Shown: positions 49,913 to 61,600 of the stretch, one piece after another
How the letters are laid out: each line of letters starts with the position of its first letter
How positions within the stretch are numbered: position 1 is the stretch's first letter
Assembly (NCBI GenBank): GCA_021234535.1
Contig: CM037830.1
Coordinates: 34,321,405 to 34,385,404 of the forward strand
DNA length: 64,000 bases
DNA from: Stichopus chloronotus
Lineage: Eukaryota > Echinodermata > Holothuroidea > Aspidochirotida > Stichopodidae
Direction: 5' to 3'
Translations under genes and position numbers: made by a program
Notes under the pieces: generated by a model
What the model was told of the DNA's origin: nothing
What the model saw: only the letters and a program-made list of their open reading frames with translations
Database searches by the model: none

Positions 49913-51026
49913 CCAGTTCGTGTATACCCTAAAAGTAGGTTTTGTGGAGAGACGTAAACACTGGGTTTACAACCACACGTTCGACATCCCACCTTCTCCT
50001 AGAATCTGTCGATGTCTCGACCCAAACGTTGGAAATGTTAGCGTCGTGCTGGAACAAAATTTGACCAACTTAAAGGAGTACGACGTCCTGATATCCGTGC
50101 ACGATGTCGGTCAAATCCCCATCACTTCGAGTGTGTGGCAAGACTTATTGTCGTCCGCTCAATTCAGCCAACGCCGGGTCTATGCGAGTGTGGCCGGTGT
50201 CACCAGGGTTCGGTATCTCGACCCTCCCGAGGAGTACAAGAAGATGGTATTTCATTGGTCTATGACCTACCACTCCAAATCAGATTTCGTGACACCCTAC
50301 GGTGTTTATCGACCGTATGATCGAGATCATACGTGGAACGAGCGGAAAAGAAACTGGGCAGAAGGAAAGACTGGAATGGTCGCTTGGATGTCCTCTTCCA
50401 CTACAACTGCTTGGAAAAGAACCGAGTGGGTAAAATCACTTCACGAACAGGTAGGGGTCGATGTTTACGGCGATAAATTCGACAAACGATGGGATAGAAA
50501 TGGGACAGACTCGTGCGAACGGATCATCAAAAAGTATAAATTTTACTTAGCTCTGGAAAGCAGCTGTTGCGACGAGTTCATCACGGAGAAATTCTGGAGG
50601 AGCTTATCCTGGGGGGTCGTCCCCGTAGTCGTGGGTGCATCACGGGAGGACTACGAACGCCTGGCTCCGCCGAACTCCTTTATTTACGGGGACGATTTCG
50701 GAAGTGCTCGAGAACTGGCGGATTACTTGAAGAAATTAGATCTCGACGACGATGTGTACAACGATTTCTTCGAATGGAGGTCACTCGGTGAGGTCATCCT
50801 TACTTCAACCGGAAGAGGCAGCTGGAATGCTAAAACAAATCTACCTCCCGACGGTAACCTTTACTCATGTCGCAGTGTGTGCCGGGTCGCAAAACGGTAC
50901 CGGCATACCGTCGAAGCAGAGCTGAATAGTTTCCCAACTTTTTTCGATCCTGATGTTAATTGGTGGGGTGGATCGTGTGGGACTTGTGGAAATCATGAAT
51001 GGCTTAAAGATTTTCAATTGGAATAA
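49857..51026 (+). CDS. Alpha-1,3-fucosyltransferase (GT10), catalytic domain
   Basis: 389 codons from ATG 49857 to TAA 51024-51026, with no intron. GT10 enzymes transfer fucose from GDP-fucose to GlcNAc-containing glycans in the Golgi lumen. Family hallmarks: the acceptor-side block F-H-W-S-M-T-Y at 132-138 followed by S-D-F-V-T-P-Y-G, V-D-V-Y-G at 201-205, and the donor-binding block Y-K-F-Y-L-A-L-E-S at 227-235 continuing F-I-T-E-K-F-W-R-S-L at 241-250 and W-G-V-V-P-V-V-V-G at 252-260, then L-A-P-P-N-S-F-I and F-F-E-W-R. The C-terminus has a C-G-T-C pair at 374-377. Sequons lie at N39, N60, N68 and N215. The domain itself is intact. Whether this ATG is the true start or the gene begins at 49426 with two frame breaks is open; without the anchor the protein would lack Golgi targeting. 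An AATAAA at 51416-51421 is a polyadenylation candidate. Confidence 0.93.
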   Translation: MRTERSFAFKAPQGTLSPNQFVYTLKVGFVERRKHWVYNHTFDIPPSPRICRCLDPNVGNVSVVLEQNLTNLKEYDVLISVHDVGQIPITSSVWQDLLSSAQFSQRRVYASVAGVTRVRYLDPPEEYKKMVFHWSMTYHSKSDFVTPYGVYRPYDRDHTWNERKRNWAEGKTGMVAWMSSSTTTAWKRTEWVKSLHEQVGVDVYGDKFDKRWDRNGTDSCERIIKKYKFYLALESSCCDEFITEKFWRSLSWGVVPVVVGASREDYERLAPPNSFIYGDDFGSARELADYLKKLDLDDDVYNDFFEWRSLGEVILTSTGRGSWNAKTNLPPDGNLYSCRSVCRVAKRYRHTVEAELNSFPTFFDPDVNWWGGSCGTCGNHEWLKDFQLE

Positions 51027-53731
51027 TTCTCAAAAGTCGAAATAGGGTGATTTTAGGCTAAGAAAAAATAGTTGGCCGTCCATGGTATTCACGCCACTCC
51101 CCCCCCCCCCCGCCAGATTTTATTTACTATCAAAAGTAGAATTTTCAACCGAAAATGTCAAAGAGAAATCATCTCTCTGAGACTGTAGCAATGTCTAAGT
51201 TGCAACATAGCACTCATATATACAGTGAAGAGCCACGTAAAAACAGTTTTTCTGTGCTGCCAACTGTCGTATGCGCTGCCTTTCAGGTAATTGGGTGTAA
51301 AAAAGGCATGCGTACCCAAATGTTTCCAAAACTTCGGACGAGAGACTAGTTGTTTTTTTTTACTTGGCTTTAGGCTCATTTTATTGATTTTCAAAGAAAA
51401 TGACGAATGGACTGGAATAAAAAAATTAGCTTAAGATAATAAGTTTGATGCATCACACTGATTTGAAATAATGTGATATGAAATAGCGTAGGTCATAACT
51501 ACATTTAACCACTACGTCATAGACTTTCGTTTACTATTATATTAGGGTATGTTGGTGCTATGTTACAAGAGCAATCAAACCAATATGGCTGGAAAAACAG
51601 ACGTGTATTAAAGTCCGGTAAGTTTTGCAGCGGGTATCCGACCCACGATGTCAAGACCAGGTTTTGAAATTTGATCTACCCGGATCCCAACTCTCACTAT
51701 ATGTTTACATGTGATAAAAATAACGAAATATTACTTTTTCCTAGCTAAAATCACTTCATTGTGATACCCTTACATGAGATACATGATGTTGTATTAATGT
51801 GAGAAGCAAAAGGTCGAGTTATGTATTTACAAGTCACTCGTACTCTAACCGGTGGAAGTTGTTATTTTCGGGAACCTGTGTACCCGAGAGAGGATGGATC
51901 GGGTACCGCTGGTGGGATCTGAGGACTCGGTGCAAACCCGAAGCCTGCATGATAAGATTTACTGGAATTACTTACTGCCAAGTGACAAAGAGACCAGTAC
52001 CGTAACTTTGTACGTGGGTTTCATGTAAATCGTATGTCTCTGCGTTTAATCACGTTACATCCCTTAAATGCCTTTATGGCTCGCCAGTACACATGCAGTT
52101 TCATTGACAACATTTGAATGTTTTCTGTCCTGAAATCAGCCAACAACCCCTCTTCCGACCACCCCCCTCCTAATCCCTTCCAACCGCCACAACCGTTTAG
52201 TTCTTTGAAATTTTCTACAGTAAATGGAGACAATGTACCGTATACCTATTGACATACAGTATACTACTTCGTTTTAAGTGTAGTGCTACCCTTATTTTTC
52301 TGTTTGCTTTTTTATTTACTTACTGTTTTGGGAGTGACAGGTGTGCGGTTGGATTTTGATCAAGGAGGCGGACGGTGGGGGGGGGGGGTCATTACCTCAG
52401 CTTGACAAGACATAATACCAATGACGTGAAAGATCAACTTAACCACCGTTATCCGAGATACCAACAACAACAGAAACTAACTCAACCGAATTGTTTAAAA
52501 TGTTAACATGTTATGCATTCTTTCAACGGTAGGCCTATCTAACTATCCTATACCTGTGGCGGTACAAAATAGTTTCTACATTATGCCACCTTAATCGATC
52601 CTGAATAAAGTCTATTTTTGTTCACTAACTTTTAAACTCGAACAGTTGATTATCTTAACCTCGCGTATATATGTCATATTTGTTAACCATAATGGATGGT
52701 TGTGAAGTTTACATATGTGCTTCGGTCAAACATTATTTCATCAGTATTCACGTGATTACCCAGGTGACAAGTAAAGAAGAAAGAGCACAAGGAAAATAGA
52801 TGCAAAGCCAATGAATCGTTTTTAAGTATAATTTTTATTATCGATTTATTGCGAAGAACATGTGTATATCGTTTTCAATCATCTTTCTTAATTACTGTCG
52901 TATCCATAAGTTTAATTTCTCTTCAGAATGGTCTCGCCTGTGTAGGGCACGAAAAGAAAATCAACACTGTACTTGTCATATAATTATTAATTAATTAATT
53001 TAAAATACATATGTCTAGTTACGATGACGTCACACATGTGTTACATATTCATTTTATATAGAAGGGTATGCACGCGGCCTATGCCTTTAATTTCCTTATT
53101 TTAATTTTCTGCATTGAATTTTCAATCGTGTTATGCATAAGACTTCGGTCGACGTACATTATCTTACCATAGCTATGACGTAATGTCTAAATACACGGTT
53201 TCTCATTTCACTTGTTTGATATAATTTTCTGCACAGGAATCGAGTTGACGTTACACCGTTAAATAATTATTCGCGTATTATTATCTGATTATACACACTC
53301 AGTAACACTATCACAAAGGAGGACGTTTTCCAAAATGCGGCACACCTTAAAAACGTGATGTCACCAGAAACCGGTCGAAATATTTTTGATATGTAACCTG
53401 ATCCCCGACATTGTTGTGGAAGAGTAATATCGTATCTAAAATAAAGTTGTTACGCATACAAGCCTAGATACCATATTTCCTTTAATGTGTTTACTGACCA
53501 TCAAATTATTTTGAGATTCATTCTCTGTATTCTGTGTTTCCTTGATTCACAAAATATCTCCCTATAGTCTTCTTGCTTCCCTCGTCACGAAAGTGGTATC
53601 TCCCAGATTTTTCAGTTGTCTCATTGGCTGTTATCCCCCATTTACGCCAAGACATCACTTCGGGTACATACGCACAGTTATGCTCCCTCGGTGTTTCCTC
53701 TCAGTTCAAACAAAATGAAGGGAAAAGACCT
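51027..53731. other. Intergenic, no gene recognised
   Basis: Starts with the probable 3' UTR of the fucosyltransferase (to about 51440). Beyond it is AT-rich DNA with C- and G-runs (about 51095 and 52378) and no credible coding sequence. Confidence 0.45.
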
Positions 53732-54078
53732 CTTGATGGGATTCATTGAGTTGATTAAAGTAAAAATTCATGATTTTTTGTCACACACGTTGAGTGTTAC
53801 ACGTATGTTGATGTTAAATGGTCAAACTAAGAGATTCTGAATATATGACGTACAACTGAAGCAACGATGATATGGTAATTAACAATCAAATCACTCTTTC
53901 CAAATCCGTGAGCAGACACTTAACCACATCATACTTTCATAGGCAACGCCTACCCCCCCCCCTTTTTTTTGATTAAAGGTACACATGACTAATGAGGCTA
54001 ACAAGAAGTATTGACATGAAAAGGTTTCCTTCAAACATGTCACAAATTAAGCGATACCAAGTAAATGAGCCTCTGTAG
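53732..54078 (+). mobile_element. TTAAAGGG-type MITE, copy C (diverged)
   Basis: About 347 bp, colinear with copy B at 11385: ATTCATTGAGTTGATTAAAG, GTTGATGTTAAATGGTCAAACTAAG, CCGTGAGCAGACACTT, AATGAGGCTAACAAGAAGTATTG, TTTCCTTCAAACATGTCAC and ATGAGCCTCTGTAG in the same order. Terminal repeats are eroded. A C-run plus T-run near 53953-53970 is an insertion relative to copy B. Confidence 0.75.
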
Positions 54079-57000
54079 TTGTTTCCACTTACGGTGGTCG
54101 GCTGTCACGTCTTACCATACTCACGTCTGTTTTATCGAGTACTGCCGTTCTTTGACCAAATGTTGTGTTCAAGTAAAAGAATGACTCATCATTCAACCAA
54201 AATGACGCAGTATACATCATGATATGATATTATCGAAACGAAACACTTCACACAAAAACACGAAAGACTGCTCTTGTCTCCATCTTACCTTTATCTCTCT
54301 CAACCCCCTCCCTTCCTCATGACATGACTTATCGTGAACCGCATGGCCTATTTTACCCGTTAAATGCATCACCGATTGTATGAGTATAGACTCCTCGGTG
54401 TTATGGGCGTCATATCGATTTTTCCTTTAGTTCCAGTGGGAGTATATAGAATAACGGTAACGATAATAATCAAAGACCAAACATCGTAACTGTAACATCT
54501 CCTAGATGATGGAATCGAAGTTAATACTTCTATGAATAAGGATTATCAATATTAAATCGGAACCGAGTGATTACATAAAACGAATGTGCTGTTCATTGAG
54601 TTAAGTACCAGGCCCCTGAGTTATTCGCCTAGCCAAACTTGTCAAGTCCGACACACTGTTTTCTCACGTGTTGTTTTGAAATGTCACCATTAACACCAAG
54701 TTTACTGATGTACCATTTGGGTATGAGGGTATCATATCACTTTTATAAAATTCATTTATTCTGTAGGAGTTACTATATAGCAAGCAGTTTACTGACCGCA
54801 ACACCGCGTGGCCAAGGCCAGTTGTTACAAGTGGATTTAATGACCACTTAGTCCATTTAACAACTTTATTGAAGGAACTGGAACTCAATTTTACGGTGCT
54901 CCTAGTGGTATGACACAACCTTACAGTGCAACCATATAGCTCAACATCATCATGAAAGTCTTCATCCAAATGACGTAACATCTTATAGTTGACTAAAAAG
55001 ATGGGTAAAATTCAGAAGGCAAGTCACTGTGGATGACCCTTGTACAATACATTTTTGTGATGGGTATACGTTGTAGTGAACTGAACTAAAATACCAGCGC
55101 ATGCCTGGCAGTGCTCATTCGCTCCAGTATCGTGTGTGTACATTGAAAGGGTTCGCTATTTAAAACCGGGAAGGCAGTGGCTAAATATCGGTCTATTGTC
55201 CGATAACCTTGTAAAAGCGCCTTGTTGCAACCAAACAAAAGGACAATCGAACCAAATCCTTGCTATTGTTGGACCTATTTTTCAAAGTTCAATTTAATTT
55301 ACCTCTGGAAGTGAATCGATAGCAAGTATTGGAAGTCACTTTTGGATTTTCTTATTATTGTATTGTGTTGAACTGCAAGTAAATATTTGTGACTTCAATT
55401 AATTATTTTTTCTATTCTGAAAATACCGCACGTTTTCAACCCATAGGACAGATCCACAGTAGAATTTACGGGGCCGTGACAAACGAGTATGGATTGAAAT
55501 ATATACAGTGGTGTAGCCAACGAGTTGGCAGGGGGGCAAGCTGACCCTAACAGAAAGTTTGGGGACGCGATGGACGATGTTGAAAAATGAAGGAAAGCAA
55601 AGAGAGAGAGAGAGAGGGGAGGGAAGGATGACAAGTTGACGGAGTTTGGGAGAAAGTGTACGCCTAAGCCGAAGGGCCGATGGGGGGGGGGGGGGACTGG
55701 GAAAGTGTGATCTTTTAATGACATTGAAAACTAAGACGAAACAGATTAACAACACAATTGAAAACAAGGTGTTCATAGATATGCACGTAAAATCGTTGAT
55801 TCGAAGTTTCGATTGGCCATATATGCGCCTGTTACTTATTCGCAGTAAACAAGTGTGCAGCTAAGAGATGGACTCGGCAGCAGAACGGTCTGCATATTTA
55901 CTTCACGCAGGACACACTGGCAATACGCTTCCCCGAGAGGTCAATCAAAACCAACGTCACGGACAATGCTCCTCTATTTCTCTTACCCTATAGGCTGAAT
56001 TAAAAAGAAATAAATATATCCCCCAAAGTATTGTTTGTCAATATCAAAGTCTAAAGCTGTTGCCAAAACGAACCAATATTCTGTCATATTATTATTTAAA
56101 AGTACGTCAATTCTACTAATTTACTTAAAAGTACGTCATTTTCATTTTAAACAATGTCGAAATGTTTCACCACAGGCGCATGCAACAAGCTAAATGTTTT
56201 GCTTTTGCCCGGACCTCCCCCTTCCCCCCCTTCCCCCCAAAATAAAATCAATCGGGTTCTGATAGATAATGTTAAGCCACATACCCCAACTTTCGTTTTT
56301 ATTTCAAGCTTGAAATGGCTCATTTATCACCGATGAAAAGTGAGTCTAAAGGTATGTTCAGCACCCTCCACCTCCCCGCACTATTTGCCACCTGTTCCAA
56401 GGAAAAAAGGCAACGGGATGAATAACTCATTATGACTCTTGTGTCACCTCAACCCATCTGATATGTATTACTATTTTTCATGCATTGATTTGTCATACAT
56501 TGATTTTTTATCTCATTGGGCCTAAATGAGAAATTGCGGGCATGAAATCCCAATTTCAAGGCTGGGTATATGCGGCTTGGAACACTCGGGAAGTGCGTGC
56601 TGTTTCCGGCATATGGAAGGTTTGAAAATCAGAACATTTTCTTGTGTACTCCACGCCAACCTATAGTGGTGCTCCGCTTAGATAGTCTCGACACTCAACC
56701 TCCTCCGATACTTTTTTACCCTTTATTTTAGGTTCATGGGAGCGGGTGTCAAAGAAAATCAATTTTGCACCATAATTGGTCCACTAGAAGGGCAAACATG
56801 ATCCTTTTTAGGCAAAGGGGAGGGGGTGCCCCATCCCCTTAGACCTCTCCTCATGCCTCCTGGGCCTATCTGTGGACAGACTGATTTGAAATCCTGGCTT
56901 AAGCCTTAGTGGGGAAACACCCCTCCCCTCATACCCCTCCCTCAGGACAGCGGTCAAAAATAGGAAGGATGAGTCGATTTTACCCCTCACAAAAAACCTG

Positions 57001-59609
57001 GCTACGCCCCTTACTATATCGTCTAGCCGTAAAAGCATATCATGAAGTTGTAAAAACCACTAGGCTACCCTCTGTGCGGTCTCCAAAAATGCCTCCCCCC
57101 CCAAAAAAAAAAAAATACGAATGTTGCAAAGAATATCCGTAGACTTACAGAACAACTATTCAACAGTTTACACTGTAAATTTGAGATTCCTCACAAAAAG
57201 TGGTAAACACAACAGAAACCGCTTAACTCAGTGAGAAAATGTTTTTGTGAAATCCTTGGCATGATCTTTTGCAAAACGGAGAACTGGGCAGGAGATATGG
57301 TCCTGTGTTAAGTCTTTCTCACAACCTGTATCCCATTTGCCAGTCAAACCAAAATTGTTTGTCCATTTCACTTTTGAGTAAAGCAGGAATGTTACCAGCA
57401 AAATGGAAGAAATTCCATCTCGAAATTACTTCTACTAAATTTAGTAGCGTTCTATTAAGACTCTCTTGTACGTAATTCCTGCCAGGGACTTGAAACAAAT
57501 TAACAGGGGTGTATTGAAAAACGCATAAGGCTGACCGTAAGTTGATCGTTTAGATGCAAGATAAGAGTTTAGTTGGCCGTAGACGTTGACTGATCGAAGG
57601 CTACCATTGCAGTTCTTACAGCTGAACACTGTACTGACACCAAACGTTGGTAGCGGAATCAATGTTCGTTTACAACAATTTGTCAGCAGAATGACTTAAC
57701 ACATTTTATCACGAAAGGAAAGTAAATTCAGATATCCATATCAGAAGATGATTGCGGTAAAGCTTAAATGTTCATATTTCAATCATAAAGGGCGTTGCCA
57801 GCGCAACCCGGCGTGCTCCCTAACCCCCCCCCCCCCGCGCACTCTACTATGTGACCGTTGAGTACCTATTTACAAGGCCAGGTAACGCTAACATAACGCC
57901 TAGTAACTCCACCCTATACACTAAAAGCCTTTGTGACTGTCCTATGCAGCGACTGAGCCACTTGTTTCTATTTTGAAGCGTGAAGCAATAATTTTAGCGA
58001 AACCCTGACCTGTGGTTAATGTACGGAACTTCTTTGCAAATGACCACAACGATTTCAATAGCACGCTGTTCTTCAGCTTTCCTTACACGTACAGCTTCAA
58101 ACCGATGACGAATACTTGCATTGGCACATTCCTTGAAAAATGAAATTCGACAAATGCTTCCACATGAAAAAAAAAAAAACGCTGTCAAATCCCTTGCAGC
58201 TGTTACGTCACATCATAGAGGTTTTACTAAGGGAGTTGTAACGGAGCCGTATTCTTGTTTGAAGTTGACGTTTAATTTGTTGCCCAAAAATTAAACATCT
58301 TTTCCTTTCTTTTACTCGCAACTCATTGTGCTGTGTAAGATAATCCTATTATTGAACTCCCAGCTCCCCCCCCCCCCCATCCCTTAGTTAGTCAAACTCG
58401 TTAGGATTCTAACGAGTTTGACTTAAGAAGTAATTGAGTCTACAACGCCAGTGGTTAGAAACAGATATCGAATTATATGATATTTCTGCAAATCTCGACG
58501 CGATTGCTCACTTTTTTCCAGCTTCGAATATCTAATTGAAAATGACAGGCAGTCGTTTTATTTATTAAATCTTGATTGGTTTAAAATTGATCAGGCGGTG
58601 AAAAGAATGTCTTTGTGAAAACTCATGATGAAAAGGTTTTAAATATGTCACATTGGTATATTGGATAGACGCGGCTTTGTACAAACAGACAATTATTCAA
58701 TTTTGCAGCGAATTCAAGGTGGCTTTGCGCCATTTTGTCTCTGAGTTAGAACAGACGATTAAGCGGCCGGTGTGTTCGTTGATAATGAGATAAACTGAAT
58801 TCAGTATGTAACTCTCCATGAATTAGAAAAAAAAAAAAAAACGTACGACCAATACTCCAAATCTTGTCAATATTCAGCAATGTGGGCATTCGATTGTAGT
58901 TGCTAGTATTGACAGCCGTTAAGAGAAGCACGTAGACTCCTAAGAGAGACTTCTTGACTATCTCGTGAAATAAAAAAATGTCAACTTGAATGAGATTTTG
59001 AGATGGCTGCAAGAATGGCACACCGCAAATTTCATTCATCTAATATATGTATGGCTAGTTATTTCCTCGGTCTTCTTGAATCTCTCAACATTGTATACAC
59101 AAAAAATGTTATTTGAGGGGGGTCTGGGGACTTCAACCTCCCAATGTTTGGCCAGTCCACTCAAAAACAAAATGGGCAAACAATTTATATCAGCTATTAT
59201 TCATCATCTTTGTTACTTTTTTGGGGAAGAGTAGACTTTTGAACACGAGCTCTCAAAATAGATAAGGATGCCTTTCAGCGAGTTTCGAGAAAATGTTATT
59301 TCCTGCAATCTAGGAGACTTTTATAGCAAAGAAAAAAATTCTTGGTACGCTACGCGTCAACCGATGTTGGAACTCCCATTAGATGATAGCACGTGAATTG
59401 ATCCCCCCCCCCCCTCCCCAATTACGTCCTTAGATCGACTCCTGAATATACAGTTACCTATAGTGTATAGATCATGACAGCTCATAGATAGGGTGAACAG
59501 AACTAAAACGCAGAATCCTAAAAAGACCTTCTTGTTGTAACAAATCGCCTTCAACCTTTAAATTTTTGGTTGCGACCCATAGTAGAAGGTCAGCATAAAA
59601 AAGAGATTA
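54079..59609. other. Intergenic, repeat-bearing, no gene recognised
   Basis: Includes GTGGTGTAGCC next to G-runs at 55508-55540, a (GA)n/G-run at 55600-55695, GGCTACGCCCC near 57000, C-runs (about 57824, 58366-58378, 59402) and a perfect hairpin at 58390-58423. None of the open frames has a recognisable domain. Confidence 0.45.
58390..58423. repeat. Perfect 15-bp inverted repeat with 4-nt loop
   Basis: AGTCAAACTCGTTAG, loop GATT, CTAACGAGTTTGACT. The match is perfect over 15 bp and stops abruptly on both sides. It sits 12 bp after a 13-C run. It may be a foldback relic; no T-run follows to suggest a terminator. Confidence 0.85.
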
Positions 59610-60172
59610 TTAAAGTGTACTCCAAAGTCTAGAGGTACATTAAACATATTTAAGAGGTTGAAAAGTGAATCCCATTCACCCAATTCGGATCTTCATAGCT
59701 TTTTCCATCTGCTGAGATATAAAATTTTGAAAGATGTTCACTTATAGTCAATTTTTCAATAATTTGTGATGTTCTTCTTGCACAACTCACATTACCTGCT
59801 TTTGCTTCCTTCTGAAATTCAAATGTTTATATAATCTTGAAAAGTTAACTGTTTTCTCACATAGCACGTAATATGGAGATGTCTTGCACATAGTCAAGTC
59901 ACCCCATAAGCATCATATTTTGTGACAAGGTGCGATGACTTCCGAAAAGAAAGAAAGAACGAAAACAAGAAAAGTAACTTGAGTGGTACAAGGGTGACAT
60001 CACAAATTGCTGTGCAGTCTATACCATTTTAAATTGGGCGAATAAGCTAAAAATTTCACATTTCAGCTCAGCAATGTCTTGTGAAGATGTAACTGGGGCC
60101 GTTTGAACACACCTCTTCAGTTTTGTGATAAGTAGTCTCTTTTTGGAATTTTTTACTTTAGGTACACTTTAA
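59610..60172. mobile_element. MITE-like element with TTAAAGTGTAC ends
   Basis: About 563 bp. The left end TTAAAGTGTACTCCAAAGT is matched by the complement of the right end ACTTTAGGTACACTTTAA. TTAA is present at both borders. The interior is non-coding. The opposing ends diverge after about 19 bp. Assignment as a TTAA-target element is inferred from the termini only. Confidence 0.6.
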
Positions 60173-61600
60173 ACGTGCCCTGTTACACTCAAATTACACT
60201 CAAAAGTGGTACACCTATTGAGGTTAAGATTTACATTAACTTCTTAATTAATTAATATTTTTGCGCTAAATCTTACAACGACGCATGGCCTCACTCCCTC
60301 CCATCCCATCGTTAATACTCCATCGCCTCCGCTCCCGACCCCTTAACGTGACAGACACTACATAAAAAGATCATGAAACTTTTAACACAGGTCAGTACAA
60401 TAAAGTTCATCTTGTTACGTTGTACGTTTGAAACGAAAAACAAATAATATACATATACATAACAACGAGGCATTGTAGATGCTGTACGTTAATTGGATAA
60501 CACGTTAGCCTATATGTCGTTAAGCGGTATACATTTTACGGTTCAGTCAAATCATAGCCCCCGTCAGAGATAGTTTGGTGACGCCCTATGCAAGTTATAT
60601 GAACGTTTGGTGGTAATAATAGCACGTTGCAATAGATCAACCCCCCCCCCCCCACACACACACACACCCTCCTCGTAACTTGATCTTCCATGTGACCCTC
60701 GTCTTTACCTCTCACTCTTCAAAATAAAGTAATCTAAACAAAATCAATTTCTCCGAATTATGTGACACACACAAACACAAAAAGGAAAAATGTAGTGTCC
60801 CTTTTCTGTATTAGTGGTCTATATCGTTATTCATGTATGATCCTTTGAATCACGTGACAGTGTTTTTGTCACTGAATTGTTGAATTTATGCAAATTATTT
60901 GTTTACTTTGAATACGCAACAATCTGAAACATCACGAAAGATACTTGCAAGGCATAAAATATTTATAAGATTTAGCTGATGCCTTCAAAACAAAGTTGAT
61001 GAGACGGTTTATTCCCTTGAATATTATTCGGTATACAATAATTGGAAAAATAAGATAATAAACTGCTTCACAAAGTGCCGTCACTGGTTCAGTTTTAATA
61101 AAGATGACGTTGTCATGGATTTACCTTGTTTTGGTTTGTTCTTGTATTTCCTGAAGCTTATGTGATTTGCAATAACGTGTATACCTTCTTTTCTTATGGG
61201 CGTCCCTCTACTCCTCGTGAGACGTGGGACCGACCGAATATCCCTATCATAGATACTGGTCAAGTCACCCCTCTAGTCAGTCATATGTTACCACGGAGAT
61301 ACATCTAATAACATATTTTCCATCATGGAGTAAGCTTACCACGGTAACCCTCATCGAGACTATGTATGTAGGAGATTACGACATAAGGAGGTGAGTCAAT
61401 AATATACCATCGGCTTTAATTCGATTACCTTCCTTTCAATTATGAACATGTAAAGAAAGAGACTTTGCAATCTCCCATTTGCATTTTTGGGGTTGAATTA
61501 CGAATGAAAGATTAATTTAAAAAAGTGTGGTAGGTGGGTTACAGTAATGATCTAGAAAGGTTGCATGAGGAAATTCGCTCAACTACTACTCTCTTATTGG
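60173..61600. other. Region downstream of the MYND gene
   Basis: No gene recognised. A C13 run followed by (CA)n lies at 60641-60666. A minus-strand AATAAA (plus strand TTTATT, 61008-61013) is a possible polyadenylation signal of the MYND gene about 590 bp past its stop. Confidence 0.4.
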
